Source: Nocardioidaceae bacterium
Lineage (GTDB): Bacteria > Actinomycetota > Actinomycetes > Propionibacteriales > Nocardioidaceae
Assembly (NCBI GenBank): GCA_013811715.1
Contig: JACCUS010000353.1
Span: 1 to 21,500, forward strand
Direction of reading: 5' to 3'
DNA: 21,500 nucleotides
Shown here: positions 14,616 to 20,255 of the stretch, piece by piece
Numbering within the stretch: the stretch's first letter is position 1
How the letters are laid out: each line of letters begins with the position of its first letter
Position numbers and translations under genes: made by a program
The notes under the pieces: generated by a model
Told to the model about the DNA's origin: nothing
Database searches by the model: none
The model's input: only the letters and a program-made list of their open reading frames with translations

Positions 14616-15731
14616 TCAGCGCAGTCCGGTCGAGCGCTGCATCGCCAACGCGAGCAGCCGATCCACCAGCTCCGGGTAGTCGACCCCCGACTCCGCCCAC
14701 ATCCGTGGAAACATCGACGCCGGGGTGAATCCCGGCATGGTGTTGATCTCGTTGACGGTCAACCGCCCATCCTCGCCACAGAAGAAGTCGACCCGCGCGA
14801 GGCCCTCGCACTCCAACGCCTCGAAGACCACGACCGCCAACCGCCGGACCTCCTCGGCCACCTCGTCTCGCAGGTCAGCCGGGACCTCGAGCGTGACGCC
14901 TTCCTCGCCTAGGTACTTGGCCTCGAAGTCGTAGAACTCATGCTCGCCGTAGTCGGTGATCTCCGCGACGACGCTTGCGTCGGCGCCGCCGTCGAGGCGC
15001 TGGAGCACTCCACACTCGAGCTCCCGGGCGTCGACGGCTGCAGTCTCGACGAGCACCTTGGGGTCGAGCTCCCGAGCGTGCTCAACCGCCGCGTCCAACC
15101 CCGTCGCGTCGGGGACTTTGGTGATCCCAAGGCTCGAGCCGCCCCGCGCCGGCTTGACGAAGACGGGATAGCCGAGCGCCTCCACGGCCTCGCGACTCGC
15201 CGACGGGTCCCGCTCCCACTCCCGGGGCTTGATGACGACGTACGGCACGACCGGAACGCCCGCGCCCGCGAGCACGACCTTCATGTAGTGCTTGTCCATC
15301 CCGACGGCCGACGCCAGCACCCCCGAACCGACGTACCGGATGCCGGCCATCTCGAACAGTCCCTGAATCGTGCCGTCCTCCCCCCACGGCCCATGCAGCA
15401 ACGGAAAGACGACATCGACCGCGCCGAGCGCGTGGGGCGGCTGGCCGGGCTCTGCCACCACGATCTCGCGGCGGGAAGGATCGTTGCTGAGCACGACTGC
15501 GGTCGCGTTCGGGTCGACCACCGGGACGTGGCTTGCAGTCAGCAAGAGCTTGTCCGCGTCGCCCGAGTCGAGCACCCACTTCCCATCGATGCTGATACCG
15601 ACCGGCACCACGTCGTACCTATCCTTGTCGATGGCCGACAAGACACTGGCGGCCGTCGAACACGACACCGCATGCTCACTTGATCGCCCGCCGAAAACGA
15701 CGGCGACCCGGGGTTTGGCGGAGGCGTTCAT
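14616..15731 (-). CDS. ddl: D-alanine--D-alanine ligase
   Basis: Ddl joins two D-alanines for the peptidoglycan pentapeptide in the cytoplasm. The 371-residue protein has the ATP-grasp architecture. The N-terminal motif is VVFGGRSSEHAVS at residues 11-23, and the substrate motif HGPWGEDGTIQG is at 113-124. Then come VFVKPARGGSSLGITKV (about 190-206), ARVDFFCGEDGRLTVNEINT and MPGFTPASMFPRMW near the C-terminus, including the Mg-binding ENxN-type residues (E-I-N). ATG at 15731 is chosen because it is followed closely by the first beta strand; a GTG 24 bases further out would overlap the divergent promoter and gene start. It diverges from the PLP enzyme gene with only 25 bp between starts. Confidence 0.97.
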   Translation of the reverse strand: MNASAKPRVAVVFGGRSSEHAVSCSTAASVLSAIDKDRYDVVPVGISIDGKWVLDSGDADKLLLTASHVPVVDPNATAVVLSNDPSRREIVVAEPGQPPHALGAVDVVFPLLHGPWGEDGTIQGLFEMAGIRYVGSGVLASAVGMDKHYMKVVLAGAGVPVVPYVVIKPREWERDPSASREAVEALGYPVFVKPARGGSSLGITKVPDATGLDAAVEHARELDPKVLVETAAVDARELECGVLQRLDGGADASVVAEITDYGEHEFYDFEAKYLGEEGVTLEVPADLRDEVAEEVRRLAVVVFEALECEGLARVDFFCGEDGRLTVNEINTMPGFTPASMFPRMWAESGVDYPELVDRLLALAMQRSTGLR

Positions 15732-15743
15732 CGCCTCGGAGCC

Positions 15744-15749
15744 TATCTG
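15744..15749 (+). promoter_or_regulatory. Candidate -10 element of a leaderless PLP-enzyme gene
   Basis: TATCTG lies 7 bp before the ATG at 15757, with no Shine-Dalgarno between. That spacing would place transcription start at the ATG itself, giving a leaderless mRNA, which is common in actinobacteria. The -35 region is poor (TTCATC at 15727-15732). Confidence 0.35.
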
Positions 15750-15756
15750 CCCCACA

Positions 15757-16851
15757 ATGGCTCACGTGACAGCACACGATGATGTCCCTGAGCTGACTCT
15801 GCCCACCCTCACGGTCAAGGCCGGCCGGCCGGCCAACGAGCCTGACCAGCCGCTCAACGTCCCTCTCACGATGGCGTCGACGTACGTCGCCGGAGGTGAG
15901 ACGGAGTACGGCCGGTACGGCAACGCCACCTGGGCGGCGTTCGAGTCCGCCATCGGCGCCCTGGAGGGCGGACGGGCGATCTCGTTCGCCTCAGGCATGG
16001 CGGCGATCTCGACCCTGTTCGACCTGGTGGCGCCGGGCGAGACCGTGGTGGCGGCCCGCCACTGCTACCAGGGGACGCTCGTGCAGCTGGCCTCGCTCGA
16101 GCGGCGCGGGCTCGTCAAGGTGGTGCTCGTCGACATCGACGACACCGCCCAGGTACTGGCGGCGCTCGGCGAGGAGGTGGGGCTGCTGTGGGTGGAGTCG
16201 CCGACCAACCCCGCACTCGAGGTCGCCGACCTGCCTGCGCTGTGCGCAGGCGCGCGAGCGGCCGGGGTCACCGCGGTCGTCGACAACACATTCGCCACGC
16301 CGATGCTGCAGCGGCCGCTCGAGCTTGGCGCCGATGTCGTCGTGCACGCTGCGACGAAGTACATCTCCGGGCACTCCGACGCCCTCATCGGGGTGGTGGT
16401 GACCGGCGACGACGAGATCTTCCGCGCGGTCGATGAGAAGCGCCGGACGATGGGTGCGCTGCCCGGGACGCTGGAAGCCTGGCTGGCTCTTCGCGGTCTG
16501 CGCACTCTGCACCTACGGGTCGAGCGCGCCCAGTCCAACGCCCGAGAGCTCGTACGTCGGCTGAGGACCCATCCGCGAGTCGATCGCGTCCGCTACCCGG
16601 ACTTCGGCGCGGTGGTAGCCATCGAGGTGGCCGGCGGCGGCATGGCGGCCGATCTCGTGACGCACTCGACGCGGTTGTGGGTGCACGCCACCAGCCTCGG
16701 TGGGGTCGAGTCGTCGCTCGAACGCCGGCGGCGTTGGAAGAGCGAGTCACAGACGATCCCCGAGGGCCTGATTCGGATGAGTGTCGGGATCGAGGACGTC
16801 GAGGACCTGTGGCGCGACCTCGCACTGGCGCTCGACACCGTACCCGGTTAG
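15757..16851 (+). CDS. PLP-dependent cystathionine gamma-synthase/lyase-type enzyme
   Basis: A fold-type I PLP enzyme of the Cys/Met metabolism family, acting in transsulfuration or sulfur amino acid breakdown in the cytoplasm. Motifs in the 364-residue protein are YGRYGNATWAAFESAIGALEGG (split: Tyr51 and Arg53 bind PLP phosphate of the partner subunit), SFASGMAAI at 77-85, the active-site tyrosine region RHCYQGT (Tyr104), ESPTNP at 147-152, VDNTFATP at 175-182, and the Schiff-base lysine Lys201 in ATKYISGHSD. The C-terminus has LGGVESSLERRRRW and LIRMSVGIEDVEDLW. It is shorter than the usual 380-400 residues: the segment after VRYPDF goes straight into AVVAIEV, without the typical HPxHxxA stretch. 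That matches my recollection of a compact actinobacterial subgroup. Whether it is a lyase, synthase or methionine gamma-lyase cannot be told here. Confidence 0.88.
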   Translation: MAHVTAHDDVPELTLPTLTVKAGRPANEPDQPLNVPLTMASTYVAGGETEYGRYGNATWAAFESAIGALEGGRAISFASGMAAISTLFDLVAPGETVVAARHCYQGTLVQLASLERRGLVKVVLVDIDDTAQVLAALGEEVGLLWVESPTNPALEVADLPALCAGARAAGVTAVVDNTFATPMLQRPLELGADVVVHAATKYISGHSDALIGVVVTGDDEIFRAVDEKRRTMGALPGTLEAWLALRGLRTLHLRVERAQSNARELVRRLRTHPRVDRVRYPDFGAVVAIEVAGGGMAADLVTHSTRLWVHATSLGGVESSLERRRRWKSESQTIPEGLIRMSVGIEDVEDLWRDLALALDTVPG

Positions 16852-16858
16852 CCGCGGT

Positions 16859-16880
16859 GCCCTGACCCCGAGGGCCAACC
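16859..16880. terminator. Hairpin between convergent PLP-enzyme gene and gpsA
   Basis: GCCCT (16859-16863) pairs with AGGGC (16871-16875) around a 7-nt loop, and GGT/ACC can extend the stem past a two-base bulge. It begins 7 bp after the PLP-enzyme stop. No T-run follows. Confidence 0.3.
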
Positions 16881-16917
16881 GGCTTGTATACATGGCAGAC
16901 CCGGAGGAGACGGTGGG

Positions 16918-17919
16918 TCAGGCGCGCTCGGGCTTGGCGGCGCGGGAGACGAGGCTGAACAGCATCTCCTCGGGTCCGAGCTCACCTCGCACCACCGCTG
17001 CGACATGTTCGACGATCGGCATCTCCACCTCGTGCCGGGCAGCCAGATCCCGGATCGACTCACACGACTTCACCCCCTCGGCGACCTGGCGGGTCGAGCC
17101 GGCGATGTCTGCCACGCTCAACCCGTTGCCGAGCTTCTCACCGAACGTCCGGTTGCGCGACAGCCGCGACGAGCACGTGGCAACCAGGTCGCCGAGCCCG
17201 GCGAGTCCCGAGAACGTGTAGGGATCAGCGCCGAGGGCCACGCCGAGGCGCGCGGTCTCGGCCAACCCGCGCGTGATCACCGAGGCCCTCGCGTTGTCAC
17301 CGAAGCCAAGCCCGACCGCCATCCCAACGGCCAGTGCGATGACGTTCTTGGTCGCGCCTCCGAGCTCGACGCCCACGACGTCGTCGTTCGTGTACGGCCG
17401 GAACGCAGCGCTGTGACATCGGATCTGCAGGGCGGCGGCAACCGACTCGTCGGCGCAGGCGATGACCGAGGCCGCCGGCTGCCTCTTCGCGATCTCGTGG
17501 GAAAGGTTCGGGCCCGACAGCACGGCCACTCGGTCATGGCGGATGCCGGCGACCTCCTCGATGACCTCGCTCATCCGCTTGACGGTGCCGATCTCGACGC
17601 CCTTGATCAGGCTCAGCAAGACGGCGTCGGCAGGGATGTGACCGGCCCAGTGCTCAAGGTTTGGCCGCAGCGACTGTGACGGAACGGCGAGTACGACGAT
17701 CGACGCGCCAGCCAGCGCCTCCTCCGGGTCGTGGGTGGCGCTGACCCGGTCGGGCAACGTGACGCCCGCGAAGTAGTCGGTGTTCTCGTGTTTGGCGTTG
17801 ATCGTGTCGCTGAGCTCTTCGCGCCGCGCCCACATGACGACGTCGTTCCCGGCATCGGCGAGGACCAATGAGAACGCCGTACCCCAAGACCCGGAGCCGA
17901 AGACCGCGACCTTGCTCAC
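16918..17919 (-). CDS. gpsA: Glycerol-3-phosphate dehydrogenase [NAD(P)+]
   Basis: GpsA reduces dihydroxyacetone phosphate to sn-glycerol-3-phosphate, the backbone of phospholipids. The 333-residue protein starts MSKVAVFGSGSWGTAFS, with the Rossmann GxGxxG at residues 8-13. Other family blocks are SLIKGVEIGT, VLSGPNLSHEIAKRQPAA and VGVELGGATKNVIALAVGMA (containing the catalytic lysine of the GATKN motif). The C-terminal half has GLGFGDNARASVITRGLAE and GLAGLGDLVATCSSRLSRNR. The GTG start at 17919 overlaps the plsC stop codon as GTGA, so the two phospholipid genes are probably translated as a coupled pair. Confidence 0.97.
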   Translation of the reverse strand: MSKVAVFGSGSWGTAFSLVLADAGNDVVMWARREELSDTINAKHENTDYFAGVTLPDRVSATHDPEEALAGASIVVLAVPSQSLRPNLEHWAGHIPADAVLLSLIKGVEIGTVKRMSEVIEEVAGIRHDRVAVLSGPNLSHEIAKRQPAASVIACADESVAAALQIRCHSAAFRPYTNDDVVGVELGGATKNVIALAVGMAVGLGFGDNARASVITRGLAETARLGVALGADPYTFSGLAGLGDLVATCSSRLSRNRTFGEKLGNGLSVADIAGSTRQVAEGVKSCESIRDLAARHEVEMPIVEHVAAVVRGELGPEEMLFSLVSRAAKPERA

Positions 17920-18707
17920 GCCGACTCGCCTACGCCTGGAGGCTTTGTGCGCCCGGGGATGTGCTTGTTCCGCACGTTGTTCGGATTTCCGATGTCTGCC
18001 ATCCCCGCAGCCTTGGAGTCGAAGCGGGACGAGGGCGCGTGCCCGCCGCGAATGTCCTCGAGTAGTGCAGTGATGGCAGCCATGATGCGCTCCGTCGCCT
18101 CTCGGAGCACGGCCGGGGTCAGTCGCTTCTCCTGCAGGTCAGAGAGGTCGACCGGCGCGCCAGCCCGGACCCGCATCACCTTGCGTGGCAGCAGAGCGGG
18201 CTTCCGCGCGTAGGGCGGCAGCAGCTCGTTCGGACCCCACTGCGCGCACGGGATCACCGGACAGCCCGTGGTCAACGCAATCCGGGCGGCGCCGGTCTTG
18301 CCGGTCATCGGCCACATTTCCGGATCGCGGGAGAGGGTGCCCTCCGGGTACACGATCACGCACTCACCCGCTTCGACCGCGGCGACGGCGGCGCGGAACG
18401 CCTGGGCGGCGTCTGCCGTCTTTCGGTAGACCGGGATCTGCTTGGCGCTCGTGAGGATCTGACCCAGTACGGGAACCTTGAAGACCTCCGCCTTGCCTAG
18501 GAAGCGCGGCAACCTACCGTTGTCGATGATGAAGTGGCCGAACGTGACGGGATCGACCTCCGAAACGTGGTTGGTCACGACCACACACCCACCTGCGGCA
18601 GGGAGGTTCTCCGTGCCCCGCCAGTCTCGCGCGGTGATCAACATCAACGGCCGATGCAGCAGGGCGATCATGAGCGTCATCGCCCAACCACGCCCGGGAC
18701 TTGCCAC
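17916..18707 (-). CDS. plsC: 1-acyl-sn-glycerol-3-phosphate acyltransferase family protein
   Basis: PlsC-type enzymes acylate lysophosphatidic acid to phosphatidic acid at the membrane, one step after GpsA provides the glycerol phosphate. In the 263-residue protein the catalytic HX4D motif is NHVSEVD (His47, Asp52), motif II is FLGKAEVFKVP at about 69-79, and motif III is VYPEGTLSRD at 119-128. An N-terminal hydrophobic stretch (MTLMIALLHRPLMLI, 10-24) may associate with the membrane. The C-terminal 35 residues (after about 228) are a charged, low-homology tail. The GTG at 18707 is preceded by GAGGAG. The exact acyl acceptor is not proven by sequence. Confidence 0.93.
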   Translation of the reverse strand: MASPGRGWAMTLMIALLHRPLMLITARDWRGTENLPAAGGCVVVTNHVSEVDPVTFGHFIIDNGRLPRFLGKAEVFKVPVLGQILTSAKQIPVYRKTADAAQAFRAAVAAVEAGECVIVYPEGTLSRDPEMWPMTGKTGAARIALTTGCPVIPCAQWGPNELLPPYARKPALLPRKVMRVRAGAPVDLSDLQEKRLTPAVLREATERIMAAITALLEDIRGGHAPSSRFDSKAAGMADIGNPNNVRNKHIPGRTKPPGVGESA

Positions 18708-18771
18708 TCTTGCTCCTCACGGTTCGGGGCGGGCACCAGTCCAACGCCGCAGAGATTCTCATCTACCGCCA

Positions 18772-18802
18772 GGCGACGTCGGGCACCCGGCGATGTCGGG
18801 CA
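18772..18802 (+). repeat. Tandem 14-bp direct repeat in the plsC/cofC divergent region
   Basis: GGCGACGTCGGGCA (18772-18785) and GGCGATGTCGGGCA (18789-18802) differ at one position and are spaced 17 bp apart, start to start. They lie 20-50 bp upstream of the cofC start and within the shared divergent regulatory region. Confidence 0.55.
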
Positions 18803-18821
18803 TGATGGCAAGATCGTACCG

Positions 18822-19478
18822 ATGTCTCATCTGCCACCCCGTTCGGGCGTCTGGACGGTCATCGTCCCTGTCAAGCAAACCATGATCGCGAAGACTCGGC
18901 TGACCGGGTTCGACGAACTCACTCGTCGGCGGTTGGCGATGAGCTTCGCCCTGGACACCGTCGCCGCCGCAGTCGGCTGCCCCGAGGTACGCCGGGTCGT
19001 CGTGGTCACCAACGATCCCTCGAGTGCCGAGTTCACCACGATCGGCGCAGACGTGATCCCGGACGAGCCAGCGGCGGGGCTCAACCCGGCACTCGTCCAC
19101 GCGGCACACAGCATCCGCCATGCGGACCCGAGTGCCTCGATCGCGGCACTGTCTGGTGATCTGCCAGCCCTGCGGTCATCGGACCTCTCTGCAGCGTTCG
19201 GCGCAGGTGCTTCGACGCACTGGTTCGTGTCGGACACGGTCGGCACGGGGACCACGATGCTGGCGGTGGCTGGGTCTACTCCATTCTCCCCTGCCTTCGG
19301 CCACCACTCGAGCGTCGCGCACCGAGCGGCCGGGGCGGAGGAGGTCGGCGCATCCGGTCTGGCGAGGCTACGACGCGACGTCGACACGGAGGCCGACCTG
19401 TGGGCTGCGGTCCGGCTCGGGGTCGGCCGCCGTACCCGCGAGGCCCTCGCCTCGTCCGACGTCGAGCGGCTGACGTGA
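18822..19478 (+). CDS. cofC: CofC/FbiD: 2-phospho-L-lactate or phosphoenolpyruvate guanylyltransferase
   Basis: This enzyme activates a three-carbon phosphate (phospholactate in archaea; phosphoenolpyruvate in mycobacteria, where it is called FbiD) with GTP to start the side chain of coenzyme F420. The 218-residue protein has WTVIVPVKQTMIAKTRL at 11-27 (nucleotide-binding loop), VVVVTNDPSSAEF at about 59-71, and ALSGDLPAL at 109-117 with the metal-binding Asp113. Then SDTVGTGTTMLAVA is at 137-150, AFGHHSSVAHRAAGA follows, and LGVGRRTREAL is near the end. ATG at 18822 is the only start fitting the family N-terminus; its Shine-Dalgarno is weak. Linkage to gpsA and ddl matches mycobacteria. It implies that the host makes F420, although the other F420 genes are not in this window. 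Confidence 0.93.
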   Translation: MSHLPPRSGVWTVIVPVKQTMIAKTRLTGFDELTRRRLAMSFALDTVAAAVGCPEVRRVVVVTNDPSSAEFTTIGADVIPDEPAAGLNPALVHAAHSIRHADPSASIAALSGDLPALRSSDLSAAFGAGASTHWFVSDTVGTGTTMLAVAGSTPFSPAFGHHSSVAHRAAGAEEVGASGLARLRRDVDTEADLWAAVRLGVGRRTREALASSDVERLT

Positions 19479-19699
19479 GAACCTTGCAAGGCACGGTGTT
19501 GACGTTCGACCCCGACTCGGGGGCCGGAAGTGTCGTGCTGGACAGCGGTGAGGCGCTGACGTTCTCGGCCGAGGTCTTCGCCGCAAGTCGACTGCGGCTG
19601 CTGCGTCCGGGTCAGCGGGTCCGGCTCCAGGTCCTTGACGACCGCGACAACCGGCAGATGAGCGCCATCACGATCCTCACCCTGCCTGATCCGAGCTGA
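19475..19699 (+). CDS. Small OB-fold/cold-shock-like protein coupled to cofC
   Basis: A 74-residue protein. The sequence TLQGTVLTFDPDSGAGSVVL, continuing DSGEALTFSAEVF, follows the cold-shock-domain pattern of GxVxxFDxxxGxGxVxLDxG, but lacks the aromatic RNP1 motif (KGFGFI) of true CspA-type proteins. The rest, LRLLRPGQRVRLQVLDDRDN, resembles the late strands of an OB barrel. The GTG start at 19475 overlaps the cofC stop as GTGA. The second half of the gene has no other motif. Its coupling to cofC suggests co-expression; a functional link to F420 is untested. Nucleic-acid binding is an inference from fold alone. Confidence 0.78.
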   Translation: MRTLQGTVLTFDPDSGAGSVVLDSGEALTFSAEVFAASRLRLLRPGQRVRLQVLDDRDNRQMSAITILTLPDPS

Positions 19700-19780
19700 C
19701 CTGCCGCTCCGCCGACGCCGCACACCCGAAGCACCATCGCTGCGTCCGGCCGGGTGGGCCTTCGGCCAACGAGGCAGGGG

Positions 19781-20122
19781 TCAGCTCTTCTTGGCGGTCG
19801 ACTTCTTCGCAGTGCTCCTCTTGGCGGGTGACTTCTTCGCAGTGCTCCTCTTGGCGGGTGACTTCTTCGCCGTGGCCTTCTTGGCTGGTGACTTCTTCGC
19901 CGTCGACTTGGACGTGGACCTCTTGGCAGCCGAAGACTTGGCCGGTGACTTCTTCGCCGGTGACTTCTTGGCCGGTGACTTGGTGGCAGCTGACTTCTTG
20001 GCCGGTGACGTCTTGGCCGGTGACGCCGGCGCCGGCTGAGTCTTCTTGGCCGCTGATTTCGGCGCCGGTGACTTTGTGGCCAGCTGAGTCTTCTTGGCAG
20101 GTGCTTTCTTGGCTGCGGCCAC
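19781..20122 (-). CDS. Lysine/alanine/serine-rich histone-H1-tail-like protein
   Basis: A 113-residue, very basic, low-complexity protein made of Lys, Ala, Ser, Thr and Pro, with almost no other residue types and no acidic residues. Repeats such as SPAKKSPAKK, TAKKSPAKRS and STAKK give many S/T-P-x-K motifs, like the C-terminal tails of eukaryotic histone H1, mycobacterial HupB and other actinobacterial HU proteins. No HU domain precedes it, so it is a stand-alone tail. Non-specific DNA binding and nucleoid compaction are inferred. GTG at 20122 is preferred because GGAG lies 8 bases upstream; the GTG at 20131 would be too close to it. Codon use is coherent, and the antisense frame gives an implausible Asp-Phe-Phe repeat. 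Confidence 0.85.
   Translation of the reverse strand: MAAAKKAPAKKTQLATKSPAPKSAAKKTQPAPASPAKTSPAKKSAATKSPAKKSPAKKSPAKSSAAKRSTSKSTAKKSPAKKATAKKSPAKRSTAKKSPAKRSTAKKSTAKKS
19800..19874. repeat. 30-bp tandem repeat inside the histone-tail-like gene
   Basis: Two identical 30-bp units (19800-19829 and 19830-19859) and a partial third copy encode the decapeptide TAKKSPAKRS on the minus strand. Further upstream in the gene the same pattern is diverged. Identity at the DNA level implies recent duplication, so length variation between strains is likely. Confidence 0.85.
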
Positions 20123-20176
20123 GCGGCACACTCCATCAGTGATCGGTCAGCCCGTCGACGATCGCGGTCTGCGGCG

Positions 20177-20191
20177 GGCACGTGGCGTGCC
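20177..20191. promoter_or_regulatory. GGCACG-N3-CGTGCC palindrome upstream of the histone-tail-like gene
   Basis: Perfect 6-bp inverted arms flank a 3-nt centre. On the minus strand, TAGGGT just upstream (about 20198-20193) resembles an actinobacterial -10 element, so the palindrome would cover the start of transcription, a typical operator position. No -35 match is seen. Confidence 0.35.
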
Positions 20192-20255
20192 ACCCTAGTC
20201 TGCATTCGGGGGCCGTGCGAAGCGGGCGCACCCATGATGAGCCGACCCGGCCGGA

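Noticed and set aside
18827..19723. 298-aa minus-strand ORF opposite cofC
   Set aside because: Antisense shadow; cofC and its coupled partner explain the plus strand.
19791..20039. Plus-strand 82-aa ORF with repeated DFFAVLLLAG, resembling a membrane peptide
   Set aside because: It is the antisense reading of the Lys-rich repeats (AAG codons read as CTT/TTC); the minus-strand gene has the ribosome binding site and coherent composition.
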